The notes under the pieces were generated by a model. The model worked only from the letters and a program-made list of their open reading frames with translations, ran no database searches and was not told where the DNA came from. Of a stretch of DNA of 64,000 nt, positions 36,270 through 47,833 are shown piece after piece (positions within the stretch are counted from its first letter, which is position 1; each line of letters starts with the position of its first letter). Both the position numbers and the translations under genes were made by a program. The DNA comes from Dactylellina haptotyla (taxonomy: Eukaryota > Ascomycota > Orbiliomycetes > Orbiliales > Orbiliaceae): contig CM062387.1 of NCBI GenBank assembly GCA_031310005.1, positions 62,001-126,000 of the forward strand. The letters are read 5' to 3'.

Positions 36270-36681
36270 TCACAAATCTTCAGCTACATCCAAAGCGGGC
36301 TCGACATCCATGGTAGACTCCTTCTCTTCTTTAATTTCCTTGTTCAGTTGCAGATTCCTGAGAAGCTTCTCCTTTTTTCTTGATAGCGATTCATCTGGAA
36401 AAGCCGATTAGTAAACCTACCTCATAAAAGCAAAAAAGGAAGTGCTGGAAAGACTCACCCTTCATCATGATGTCTCCACCTTCCTTGCCCACCTCTTCGA
36501 TTATCCGTTGCGCATCGTAAGCCTGGTTTCTCAGCAACTTTTTCGACTTCTTCGAAGAGAGGCTGTGATTGGCGGTGGCATTTGTTTTCGAGATCCGTCG
36601 TAGAGCATATGAGGGCTTCGTCTTTGGCCTCGCCTTGGCTTTGGAAGCTCTGGGCCTATTCGGGTTGTTTTTGTTTGCCAT
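36270..36681 (-). CDS. ALB1: Alb1-like ribosome biogenesis protein (60S export shuttle)
   Basis: Two exons: 36681-36459 and 36394-36270; 115 aa, frame intact. The protein is small and highly basic at the N-terminus (MANKNNPNRPRASKAKARPK) with an acidic end (MDVEPALDVAEDL). The pattern NRP...SLSSKKSKKLLRNQAYDAQR...DIMMKDE parallels yeast Alb1 (NRP...TLSKKRAKKIERNLKYATQR...EMDID). Yeast Alb1 works with Arx1 and Tif6 on late pre-60S particles during nuclear export. A longer unspliced frame upstream exists, but it starts in unrelated sequence, so I take the ATG at 36681. It diverges from rvt, sharing about 560 bases of promoter. Assignment rests on short-motif resemblance, so it is likely rather than certain. 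Confidence 0.7.
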
Positions 36682-37238
36682 TTGATCGGTATCGAAGAAC
36701 GTCAGCGGCGAATATGTGCAATGAAGATGGTTTTTTTTTTCCAACAAAAATTTCGATCTGCGACACACTAAGCATGCAAGCGACAGGTTTAGCGAGCCAC
36801 GCCCGAATGTGGGTACGGACAAGGGTTCCGACTTAGTCATACACACGATGTCACGGGAGATCGTGGCGAAAAGCGACGCCCGTTCGCGTTTCATGGGCCT
36901 GGCTCTGACTCAGCGGGTGTGCTTGGGAGCGGGGTTGCTCGATACGATATCTCAATACGATCCCGCGAGCTGGGAGAGGCCCTCTTGTGAAGCGGAACTG
37001 GGCTTAGCTGTGAGCGTAGCGTGCGTTGGCATTGGGGACCAGACATAAGCCGGTTGGTAGGAGCTTTGACATGCTGGTGATCTTTTCAACTATTTAAAGA
37101 GCTTGAATTCCACGTCCAATTCTCATTGATGCTTCGTTCACTATCTTCGTGCGACTTCAATAATCATATCCTATAATCTTCTCTCTACGGAATTGTATGC
37201 GCCTGAACCGGTTCAAAAGTAGGTCGTAAAAGTACAAC
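36682..37238. promoter_or_regulatory. Shared divergent promoter of the ALB1-like gene and rvt
   Basis: 557 bases between two outward-facing start codons. A TATTTAAA lies near 37091, about 140 bases before the rvt ATG, and a pyrimidine-rich leader (CTTCTCTCTACGG) lies just upstream of it. No specific factor site can be defended. Confidence 0.45.
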
Positions 37239-40200
37239 ATGGACAACACAAAGACATTTACCGAGGTGAATGCTATCGCAGACACCAGGAACTTGGTCAC
37301 TGGTACGCGGGGACCTTTCTGACTTTTTGAATGTCCTCGATTAAGATTACTGACTTACGTTTAAATCTAGCTGTTAAGCTTAGGGAGCTTTATCTCAAGA
37401 AGAAAGAGCGAGAAGACCTGATCCTTCCCATCCTCGAGCGTCTCGAAAAGGCCCCAACTGAGAAGGAGAAGATCGAGATCTTGATCGAGGAGAACAAAAA
37501 GAAGGACTCAATCCTCCAATATACTATATTTGACTCCTATGGCAATGCCCCTGGTATATCTCCTCCAATAACACACACTTTCAGATATCAGGACCTAGTT
37601 TTAATAGAGTAATGGATAGATATACTGGCTATGTCAGAGAACGACCCCACCATTTCTGACCAGGTGTTCAAACCTCAAAGAGTTCACGGGGAGTGGGCTC
37701 TTCGCAAGCGTGAGTTTGAATTGTTCGGGTTTACTGTGTTTCAGAAGGCTAATAGAGATCATATGAAGAACTTCGCAAGTCGCAATACACCTCCCTCTTC
37801 GGCTCCATCTTCAACGAATGGATGAACTTTGAGGGCAAGGCAGATTTACCAGACGATGACGCTGATGGTGTCAAGACTCCGAGGTCTGATGATGAGTCTA
37901 CTGTCAATGTTGCTGGCGCTATGAACCGCCCTGAGAAATACATTCAAAAGGCTGAATTGGAGAGTATTATTTTTACTGCCAACTCAATCGCCAAACCTGA
38001 AGAGTACATTAAATACCTTGAGAAACTATTTGAGGAGGTGGCAGAGGAAGGGAAGACGAAGGCAAAGAAGCCATCATTGAGGCTCGATAGTGAAGACGAG
38101 GATGAGGACGATGATGACGAGGATGAAGATGAAGATGAAGACGGATCATTAGAGGACGACGATGATGATTACAATTACCTAGAGGGTTGGCAAGGACAAG
38201 TTCCCACTCTGAAGAGACTCAGAAACACCATTGGCCGCTTTAGCGGCTCATTTCGCAAGCACACGGCCCTTGGAAGAGTGGACGTGAAGCAATCGATCCA
38301 CGGTCTCGTCAGCGGCGAGTTGCTTACTGAAGCGAAAAAAGCTGCCTGCAAAGAGATTCTACTCAGTGATGTCATCCTTGATGAGATCGCCATGGTTTTG
38401 ACGCTACGACTTCGTGAGATTGAAAACTGGAAGTACTCGGAGCCCAGCGTTCAATTGAACTTTCGACGTCATCTGAATGGCAAATATCGCTGCTATGCTG
38501 ACGAATCTCTTCTCGACGCTATCTTTCTGCAGTGGATCGGTGTCAAGTGGGGAATCGAGGTATGGTCGCCCTTCATTCTCTTTGAGTTCAAGTGAATGTG
38601 CTTATATTGGTATTTATCTAGCTCCGCCGGGTTTTGGAGATCGTGCATAAAAGCGCCGCCTGGTACCGCCCGGAAAATCCAATCGATGCAGCTCGCGTAA
38701 GCCGAGTCCTTTCCTCACTGCCATCCTCGATATTTATTAACTCTCCTAATTTTCATAGCAAGAGGTACGATCGACGATGCTCCCACTGGAGGAGAAGAAA
38801 GTGGCCTCGAACTCAATTGATATGCACCGCAAATCATTCATGAAAGAATTCTTCTTGACCCTCCTCCCAGAAAGTTTGTATGACTTCCGTACGTACAACG
38901 AAGACGGCGAGGAAGCAGATCAAGAGAAGAAGGACAATGAGAAGATCCGTCGTGCTAGAAACGAGGAGTTGAAACAGATGCTGCTGCAGCGTCTTTTGAT
39001 AGACAGGCAATATTCGGACGCGATCAACCCGGGGAAGACCTTTACCGTCGTCCAAGCTGATGCATTCCGATTCGCCCAAAGCCAAAGCCATGAGATTATT
39101 TTGGCCTTGATGAAATTCATCGGGGTTACAAATCACTGGCTCGCATTCTTTGAATCTTTTCTGAAGCTTCCTGCGAGATTCGAAGTTGGTGGAGAGGTTA
39201 GGGAGAGTAAGAGGGGTGTGCCTATCAGTCATCCTCTGGGCTTGGTATTTGGTGAAGTTCAACTTTTCTTGATGGAGTTTGCGGTCAACCGTGCTACTAA
39301 AGGCAACTTGGGGGTTTTCAGAGTTAGTTATCATCTAAAGAAATTCTCTACTCATTTCTAAGCACTAATAGGTTGATAGATGCACGATGACTTTTGGTGG
39401 TGGGGTGCCGATGAGAAGCAATGCGAAAAAGCATGGGAAATTATCAATGAGTATTCTGCCTTAGCTGGAACAGAGTGGAATCTTGACAAGAGCGGCTGCG
39501 TTAGAATGATGAGCCCGTCCGCTGAGGTAGATACAACTGTTTCTTCTAGCACGCTGCCAACTGGAGAAATATCCTGGGGCTTCATCAAACTGGGTACAGA
39601 TGGTATCTGGAAAGTGAAACAAGATGAGGTTGAGAAGCATATTCAAGAGATGAAACTCCAGATGGATTCTCAGAAGAGCATTCTAGGGATCATTGCTGCA
39701 TATAATCGGTAATAAAAATATTTATAAACACGCCATTATAAGAGGACAAGCTAACAATGTTTTAGATACATGAAGTTTTTTGTACGAAACTTTGGCAAGC
39801 CCGCACGTGCATTCGGCAAGCAACACGTTGAGCAGATCATCGCTGCGATCAATAAAATCCATTCTGCTCTCTTCCCTGATCACAATGGGGATGTTCTCGC
39901 ATATGTCACATCGTTGGTGAATTCGCGCTTTGGAGAGGAGTTAGCAGAGCCCCTCGTCCCCGCTTGGTTATATATCCCAGTCGCAAACGGTGGCCTTGGA
40001 GTTCGCAATCCCCTTTTCGACATCTATCCTATCCTTCAGTCCTATAAGATCGAAGAAGAGACCTATGAGCGTGAAAGGAAGTATGGTACCTTCTACAGCC
40101 CTCATAACTTCAAACAATGCTTGAAGAAGGATAAAAAGGAATACGAAATAGCAAGGGACCAGTGGCTCAAAAAGCCTAAACCAGTCAAAGTAGCTTGGGA

Positions 40201-40630
40201 GCAGGATGTTTCCGATGATTGGTTCGATAGTATGAAGGAATATCTTGCGTCTCGTGAGGCGTCTCGTAGCTCTCGCCACCGCAGAAAGCCTCATCCCTTC
40301 ATCACCTTTGACGAGTTTATTCTGGGCCGTCGCGCTAAATTTACTTACTGGGGCGATGTTTGGAAGGGATTATCCGAAACTCCGGATCAGAGATTCAGAC
40401 ATCGATTCCCGGAGGCAATCACAAAAGGTTTGTCGTCCAGCGGTTGGTCATCGGCCGAATGGCTAAAGTCAGACTATGCCAAGAACACGCCATACTGGAG
40501 GAGCTGGTTGTTGAGCTTTGGAGAACAGGTATTGGATACTTTTGGAGGATTCTATATTGTGGGCGAAGGAAGATTGCCCACTGCAATGATTGATATTTAC
40601 ACGAACCAGAAGACTAAATGGGACCAGTAA
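37239..40630 (+). CDS. rvt: RVT: non-mobile cellular reverse-transcriptase-related protein
   Basis: Eight exons: 37239-37302, 37371-37608, 37664-37709, 37756-38559, 38622-38696, 38759-39322, 39380-39708, 39766-40630; 994 aa, every phase agrees. The N-terminus is a charged coiled coil (about 22-75; LRELYLKKKEREDLILPIL). An acidic tract (38089-38170; D/E runs) lies before the RT core. Catalytic motifs are intact: motif A VVQADAFRF (D510), motif B RGVPISHPLG (561-570) and motif C MHDDFWWWG (D600, D601), with an RT thumb-like region and a long C-terminal extension. This is the signature of rvt genes, a family of single-copy reverse-transcriptase-related cellular genes described in fungi and other eukaryotes, lacking endonuclease, RNase H, capsid genes and terminal repeats. 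None of those occurs here. Multiple short spliced introns also argue against a mobile copy. Cellular role is unknown. Confidence 0.88.
38089..38170 (+). repeat. GAT/GAG-rich run coding for an acidic tract in rvt
   Basis: In-frame GAT/GAC/GAG/GAA run coding for about 27 residues that are mostly Asp and Glu. A likely length-variable, flexible segment upstream of the RT palm. Confidence 0.75.
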
Positions 40631-40991
40631 AAATGGTTGCCGGAATCAGGCCGTTTCGTTAGATGCCAGGAGGAATAGGAGTCAATTTGATCACCTCTGT
40701 TTTTTAGCTAAGACAATAAATTATAAATTGACCCTTTTCTTCCTGGCACAAGTTTGAAGAGCACACTTTAGCATTAGCCTCAACATCGGTTCTCACTATC
40801 CAATTCTCGAGATTTTACTACGCAGATTTTATTGCCATTTCTTGTCCATCGCTCCCTGAGTGCAAATAAAATTCAATAAATATAATCCGCATTCGTATTC
40901 AGAAAGATAGTATATACAGAATTTTGCAAACAGGTTTGCAAGCTAGCTTCTCCTAATCATATTTACATCACAAAGGAGCCTTCATCCGGAC
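40631..40991. other. Convergent 3' spacer, no gene seen
   Basis: About 360 AT-rich bases between rvt and the leftward GH74 gene. Confidence 0.5.
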
Positions 40992-43909
40992 CTACAAACA
41001 CTGAGAATAGTATGGGTTTCCAACCTGGCATGTGTAAGGCGATTCACAAGCGGTCGCGCCCTAGTGAATGAAGTTAGTACAAGTCAAAATGTACCAGAAG
41101 GAAAGGGAGGTCTTACAGTCCAGCCAATACCACCACACTGTCCATAGTGGGTTTGAGTAGCACCGCTGGCAGTTGTAGTCGTAGCTAAGTTCACGAGTCA
41201 GTAAGCGAATAAATATCTTGCAGATTCAGGGTATCCTTACTGGTGGTTGTGCGAGATGTTGTTGTGCTTGGGGTTGTGGTGCGAGACGAAGTAGTAGTGG
41301 TTCGGGAAGATGTGGTCGTAGTTCGCGACGAGGTAGTGGTCGTCCTGCTTGAGATTGAGCTGGTAGTCGTGGTTCGGCTTGAGGTGGAGCTTGTGATCGT
41401 AGTGCGGCTGGTGGTAGTGGTGGTAGTGGTGGTCACTGGGGTTGTTGAAGTGGAGGAGGTACGGGAAGTGGTCGTGCTGCTGGTTGGTGGGGGGCTGGTG
41501 CAGCTTGGGTTTCCGTAAAAGATTCCACGACCGTTCGTGCCGACGAAAACACGGCCGTAGACTTTGTAGTCGACGGCGACCTTGTTGGCATCGGCAGCAC
41601 CGAAGCCGTAGGCATCGTTAATCCTGACCCAGTTGACACCGGCATCATCGGTGCGGTAGACGCCGGAGACTCCGTCAATAGTGAAGAAACCAGCGATCGA
41701 CCAGTACGCACCAGTGGTCTTAGGGGCACCAAGGTCGAAATGACCGCCAACAGTTGGTCCACCAATCTTAGAGAAGGAGGAGCCGTAGTTGGTGGATCTG
41801 TAGAGACCGTCACTTGTGGAGACCCAGACGTCACCAGCAGTAGTGGGGTTTGGTACGATCTTGAAGACTTTGGTAGCGCTACCCAGGGTGGCGGTAGCGG
41901 CGAATGAAGTTGCTCCGTTGGTGGAAACATAAAATTGGTTGGTAGAGCCGGCATAGAAGACGGTATTATTGCGTTTATCAGAAGCAATGACGGAACCCTG
42001 GGGGAGAAGGGAGATGGCTGTGAAAGCATTGGTGTATTGAGATCGGATTGGTGCTCCATTGCTTGGACTCCATACCATGATGTCGCCACCAGCTGATAGA
42101 GCGATAGTGCCAGCCTGGGCATTGTTGGAGGCATAGATCTTATTCCAGCTCACACCACCATCGTTGGAACCAGCTAGTTCTTGGAGCTGAGTACCGACAC
42201 GGACCATCTGAAGAGGGCTGTTGCCGGCATACTCGATATCAGTGGTACCAGTAAAGTAAAGGTGGAACTGGTCGGCGAGAGTTTGGGCAGTGTCGAGGTT
42301 CTTGTGGAGGAAACCGCCGGCATCGTACATTCCGGAGAGGAGGATACCAGGGCCCGATGGAGGAGAAAGTAGATCTTGGATCGCGGTTTCTTCGATACCA
42401 TTGGCCATACTTTTGAGGGTGACATTTCTTGGACTGGCATCCCATTTCAGAAGATCGCGGCTACCAAGAATTGTCACACCGGTTCCGTAGAGCCAGTGGT
42501 TGGAGTCAAAAGGATCTATAACAAGACATTCCATCATCCAGCCAACTTCCTTAAGATCAGTGGCCGCAGGGTCATAAATCCAAGGAGCAGCGCTGTAATC
42601 AATGCCGTAATATTTGTTTCTGGTCGGGTAACCCGCCCATTCCCAGATGCTGGTCCAGGTAGCGCCTGAATTGGTACTACGCCAAATAATGCCATCTGGC
42701 CACCAGGAGTTAAGGGCGGTCACCATTATCGTTCCTGGCTTCTGTCTGTCAACAGCGAGACCACCGAACCCAAAGTATATGTCACCACTGGGCGACGGAG
42801 GAGTGATGTTTGTCCAGACACTGCTAGTGATGTTGTATTTCCATACGGATCCCAAAGTACCATCGTAAGGGCCACCGCCATTGGAATAAGAAATATAAAG
42901 AACATTCTCACCAGGGGAGAAGACTCCCTTGTGTGGAACGTAACCAGTAGGTTGTCCGGCAACCGCGGTCCCTTTAAACTTATTAGTGCTCTACTCAAAA
43001 GGATTTCGGGCTGTATTACGAATGCTCACAAGTAGATCCGGCATTGCTGCTGACAAAGACGGAGTTTCCAAGGTCTGCAACGCCAACGAAGATTCGTGGG
43101 GTGGCTACGGTCTTGCTGCCGCCACTGTTCTCATCAAACGTAACCCAAGAGATACCAATCGGGTCTTGCATATATTCATTGGGATCCGAAGCATTCGGTT
43201 TGAAGGTTCCAACGTTCGTGAAGGAGGAAACCTTCGCCCAATTAACACCATAGTCGCTTGATTTCCACAATCCGTTTCCTGAACGGGCTCCGAAGTAGAG
43301 AATATTGTTGGAGTGAGGGTCAATAGCCAATCTCTAAAAAATGGTTAATATGTGTAAATCTTCAGTTTTGTTACTAGATTTAACTTACCTCACCCACACC
43401 TCTTCCAGGCATGTTACCACCAACTTTGAATGGAAGAGTTGTTTCGGCCCAAGTAGCACCTTTGTCCGTAGATCTCATGATAGCACCATTATTCGGGTCC
43501 CATGAGATGGTGTACATGCCTACCGCCAAATACAAACGGTTGGTCTCAACAGGATCGGTTGCGATGGCATCGACACCCCAGTGATTCCTATGATCATAGT
43601 TAGTCACGTTTCTTCCAGCAAGGAAAAATATATATTGATAGGATTGGGCAAGCTAGAAACCTACCAGTTAGCTGAATTGACATTATCGTTGAGTGGAGTC
43701 CACGAGTCATCAGCGTTCAGTCTATACGCTCCACCAATATCGGTTCGAGCATATGCAAGGCCTTTTTCCGTTGGGTTGAAGACAATGCCAGGAATAAAGC
43801 CACCACCGCCTCCAACTTTGACATTTTTCCAGTTATAGCACTGCGATGGAGCCGCAGATACTAGCAGCGGTGCTGCAACAGCTGCTAACAGAGCCGAAAC
43901 CGCGACCAT
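40992..43909 (-). CDS. Secreted xyloglucan-active GH74 glycosidase with C-terminal CBM1
   Basis: Six exons: 43909-43665, 43587-43389, 43333-43030, 42971-41241, 41184-41117, 41060-40992; 871 aa, frame intact. Signal peptide 1-20 (MVAVSALLAAVAAPLLVSAA), then the twin seven-bladed beta-propeller of GH74. D57 in ARTDIGGAYR and D466 in SGMYDAGGF are the expected acid/base pair in the cleft. Sortilin/BNR-like blades (RSTDKGATW, RSTNSGATW, YRSTNYGSSFSKIGG) recur. A Thr/Ser/Arg linker of about 75 residues leads to a cellulose-binding CBM1 (HYGQCGGIGWTG...CESPYTCQVGNPYYSQCL) split across the last two exons. Family members are endo-xyloglucanases or reducing-end cellobiohydrolases on plant hemicellulose; which one depends on an exo-loop I cannot judge. 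The acceptor at 42972/42971 was chosen because it restores GSTWTAVAGQPTGYVPHKG. Confidence 0.92.
41247..41470 (-). repeat. Minisatellite coding for the T/S/R linker of the GH74 protein
   Basis: About 21-base units coding for SSRTTTT-type heptads, repeated several times in a row near 41255-41350 with degenerate copies beyond. The repeat stays in frame and forms the spacer between catalytic and CBM1 modules. Confidence 0.75.
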
Positions 43910-43981
43910 GTTTGTAGACGCCGAGAAACTTGTTTTGCTATAGTGCAAAACTTCCTAAAGCTTCTGGAGAACTTGGGGGCG

Positions 43982-43995
43982 GCGGGGGATTTATA
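43982..43995 (-). promoter_or_regulatory. Candidate TATA box with adjacent CreA-like GC element, GH74 promoter
   Basis: Read on the minus strand, TATAAA lies at 43995-43990, about 80 bases upstream of the GH74 start. Next to it the plus strand reads GCGGGG (43982-43987), which fits the SYGGRG site of the carbon-catabolite repressor CreA. Both are short and could occur by chance. Confidence 0.35.
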
Positions 43996-46900
43996 GATCA
44001 TTTTCAAGGTTCCCTTGACTATCCAATTCGAAAAATCATAGAAAAACCCCGTTAGTCTACTGGTTACATTTCTCCGGTGAACTCGGAATCAAAACTGGCC
44101 CTGACCCGTCTCATGAGCATGACGTCTCCACACTCATATGCGCCACGATAGCTCCGGTGGGGGAACTAGGTGATAATAAACGACGTCCAGTCCAAATTTG
44201 AAGGGTCATCCACCCGTTTCTTTGCTGAAATGTTTGTTAATTTAGATGAAAAGGTATGTAGAAGTGGAACCATGGTCTACGAAGCCGATTCCGAGGAGGG
44301 ACACATCTACGGAGTCATGCTCTCCGACGGCTTTACTAAGTTCGGACTACCCATTGACGCCATATTCAGGTACACTTCGGTATCTGCAGGTGGCTTCGAC
44401 TGTCATCCATGGGTTCAGAATCTATCCATTTCGCTTTTTGCCGTTAAATCCTCCTCAGGGCTAACAAGCTTTTATTCCGTCCCTTGTGAAGGAATAAATC
44501 CATTGGAGTAAAGAATGCACTCAAGCTTTCAAAAAACTCGAGCACCAGGCACCTGGTTTGTTGGAATTTATCCCGCTAGCCAGTAGATCGCGTGGTTTGG
44601 TGATCATCCCCACATATGAAGTCCTGGCCGAGAACCTTGGGCCAAATTTGGTACCGACAACGATGTCACAGATAATCTACCAGGTACAGGTTAGATAGCA
44701 ATGTATTTCGATATCCGGCAAAAATTGCTGGCGAGAATCAATATCCCCCGCATCAATTCGATATCAAAACACTATGAGCTAGTTCAGGCGTGTTGTTGTG
44801 GGCGAGTTGTGTGCTGAGAATGGTGGAGCCTCACAAAAGGAACAATGCTGAAACATTAGTGCCTTGCATTTAACGGGCCGAGAGCCGGTCTTCTGGTTTC
44901 ATCTCATCTCCAGTGCCGCAACAATACTCCGCTCAGCTGCTCCCTCCTAACCATGGATTAAATATATCGCGTCCTACTAATGGGCGCTTGTTTAATCGGG
45001 CTTGAGATTCACTATAATAAGGATTTGGTTTTTTTGGGGGGATTTTATGATATTACTACGGTCACAAATTTGCTATAAATTTTAACCTATCTAACTTATA
45101 AATCTACTAAATCCGATGTAAAGTTGATTAAGAGGTTAGACTCAGAATATGCTCATGGCTGTGGCGAAAGTGCTTCTTGGGAAAAAGATAGATCTAGCGG
45201 GTCCCAGCGCAGCCTCGGCCAATCAAACATCGTTGCCTATATTCTGTGATGCCCTAGAAGAAGATGTAACGGGTTCATTTTCGAGACGTTATTTCGGACT
45301 CTTCGATGCCGATGACGACTCCAGAGCAGGGTATCAGATCTGCCTAAATAAAATATTTGTCCCAAAAAGGCCTCCACGGAGCTCCAACAACACAATCCAT
45401 TCATCGTATCTCTTGTTGACATCAAAAAGAACTCTGTCAGCTATTACTGATGCGCTTTGCCGGAATCCTTTACGAAACGCCTTGTATTTCATTTGCAACG
45501 GCAGTAGGATAAGCTAAAGGTTCATATTTAAATATCCGTGGCCATGAACGCACAAAAGAAAGTTTCGAACATCCCAATATCTCGGCGCAACATGTTTTGT
45601 ATCTTACCTTGCTCGGCCCAAAGAACGGATGTGTATAAGTTCAAGATAAAGCCATCAGATAGCCACTTTGTATAGTTAACTCTTTGGGTATCAATACGTG
45701 TAGTTTGCTCTAGGCACTAGCCAAGTCTTAAGGATCACCCAATTTGCCCAATCAATCAAATATCCGAGTAGCAGCGACCGAGCCGAGCCGAACTATAGAG
45801 TATGCCGTGGATGCCGAACCTCCCATATCCATGTCGGTAATGGCTTGGAATACAATTCAGATCTTATAAAACCAGTTAAAATCACCCACGTGGTTAGAGG
45901 CACCTTGGACCTCAGAAAACCAGGGAAAAATTATAATTTTTAGTAGATCTTGCGGGTATCGGAAGCTCTGCAAGTTATCCACCTTTGATTACCGGCCTAG
46001 AATTCCGAAGTTGGAAAAAGGGCTTATGCGTCGCACAAGTACCAAGTCAAGTCACACTACACTTGAATTTCAACATTGGCATGGCTCAAAATGCCCTATC
46101 AGGCAGTTTCATAAAACACCAAGCTGTTATACAGTGTTGATACTAAGTTGCACTACTCTGTATAGTGTAGCCTCAGATAGCAAATACGCTTTTATCACCG
46201 GATCTCCCGTATTGCGTCTTATCAGCTCGATTTTATAATAGTCCGCCCCGAGGAGCTTTCTATTTGCTATAGGCCAAGCTGTAACAGACAAGAAATCCAA
46301 GAGATTGTAATACGTCAGCAGCAAGATACATCCCTTCAAATAATGAAGCGGCTGATCATGAAGCAGATGATATTCCAATAGCACTAGTTTGCGATGCATC
46401 AACGATGTGGATTGCCAAGAGCCCTCGCTGAGTTTTATATTTAAATACTTATATTCTTGAGCCCGATAAAGAACTAGTACCGGAAATTCACGGGATAGCA
46501 GTCGATCATCATCAGCCGCAACGTAATGAAAGGGTCCTCTCTCAATTGCCTAGATAAAGTTCTCGGAATCCAAGAGACTGTTTAAGGTTGGACTAAATGC
46601 AAGCATCCATGCTCAGTCTCTTGGTATCCTTGGTCAACTAAGATTTCGTTCTGCTTGGATCTAACGAGCCAATTGCCGGCCCCGCTGGCGGGAGTCTCAT
46701 GAAACCTGGAACGACACCAACAATCCGATCGAATTTTACACAAAGACCCTAAGAACGCCACGCCTTCGCAGAGAAACAAATTCCGTTTATTTAAGGAGAA
46801 ACTGAGATTTCCACAATTCCTCTGTTAACTTTTAAAGGACAGCTGCCACCATTGGTCTTCTAAATATGTGTTCCGAATATGTGCCAATATTGCCAATTGC

Positions 46901-47833
46901 GCCAAGTCGCAATCTTTGTCGGACCTTGTTGGCCTAGCCGAAGAAAACTCAAATTTACAAACTCTCAGGAAACTTCACACAAAGGCAAATCGTTAACATC
47001 TCCAGTCGTTTGACAAACTCTTTCGGAGATGCACTGCCTCGTTTCTATCTGAAAGGAGCAGTATATACGAGTTTATCGTTTTTGTGTTCTCTCACCTGGA
47101 TACTACAGAATAACCTAGGTTCGTCCTCGCGTGTTGCGAAACTAAAGAAAAATGTGCGAAAAAAGGAAAAATAAAAGGAAGACAGAATAAACTCTCCCCT
47201 GTATATGACAGCATCTAATTAGAGTTACTAGTCCTTTATTGTATTGCACCGGAGAAGGGAGACTAACCGGTTCGCTTGGGAGCCGTCTTTGAAACCGACC
47301 CGCTGTACATGACTCTGTTCTATACCCTTTGTGCACCTTCCAAGACCAAAGTTTCCCTTAGCTAGGCTGTGCCCTATCGCGAACGGATGTTAGACAGGGA
47401 GGATCGAATATGCTTCTGGCCGTGCGGTTACGTACATGTTCAATGCGAAAAGGAAGCGTAGAATCCATGTGGTGAGCTGAATAGAAATGAGAAAACTTTT
47501 CGGCGCTGGTCATACTCCAGCGCCAACGTGGAGCTTTTGATTGGGTTATGGGAGGTTTTTGATAAGAAACTCTTTCATTTCGAAAGTCAAGAAACCCGGT
47601 ATTTGCTAGAGAAAACCTTGTATAGCCAATTAGGTACCGGTTGTGGCTGGCTAGGTTTATCAGAAGCAGTTGTCCATTGTAAACCAGCCGTCCTACCGAG
47701 TCTCCTCGAACCTGGAATAGAAGCGATGCACTTTTATTATATAAAGCGATAGATCCAGTAGAATATAATTGCTGTTGATCGAAAAAACACCCTCTCTGTA
47801 TTGGACGGCACACTCGGAATTTTTATCCCCAAT
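43996..47833. other. Gene-poor gap, no supported gene
   Basis: About 3.8 kb between the divergent GH74 and MFS genes. Open frames of 113, 122 and 151 codons (44170-44511, 45149-45517, and minus strand 47813-47358) have no recognisable domain, no splice partners and no coding feel. Long AT-rich segments lie near 45050-45130 and 45500-46000. Confidence 0.5.

Noticed and set aside
37239-40630. Reading the RT motifs as a LINE or other retrotransposon
   Set aside because: No endonuclease, RNase H, poly-A tail or target duplication; eight well-phased exons and an rvt-type motif set show a host gene.
41433-42134. 233-codon second open frame in the GH74 exon
   Set aside because: Shadow of the GH74 coding frame on the same strand; Ser/Pro/Thr bias without any domain.
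45149-45517. 122-codon frame in the gap before the MFS gene
   Set aside because: No motif, no conserved-looking stretch and no neighbouring exon; chance frame.
47358-47813. 151-codon minus-strand frame abutting the MFS start
   Set aside because: No recognisable features, and it covers the promoter of a solid gene.
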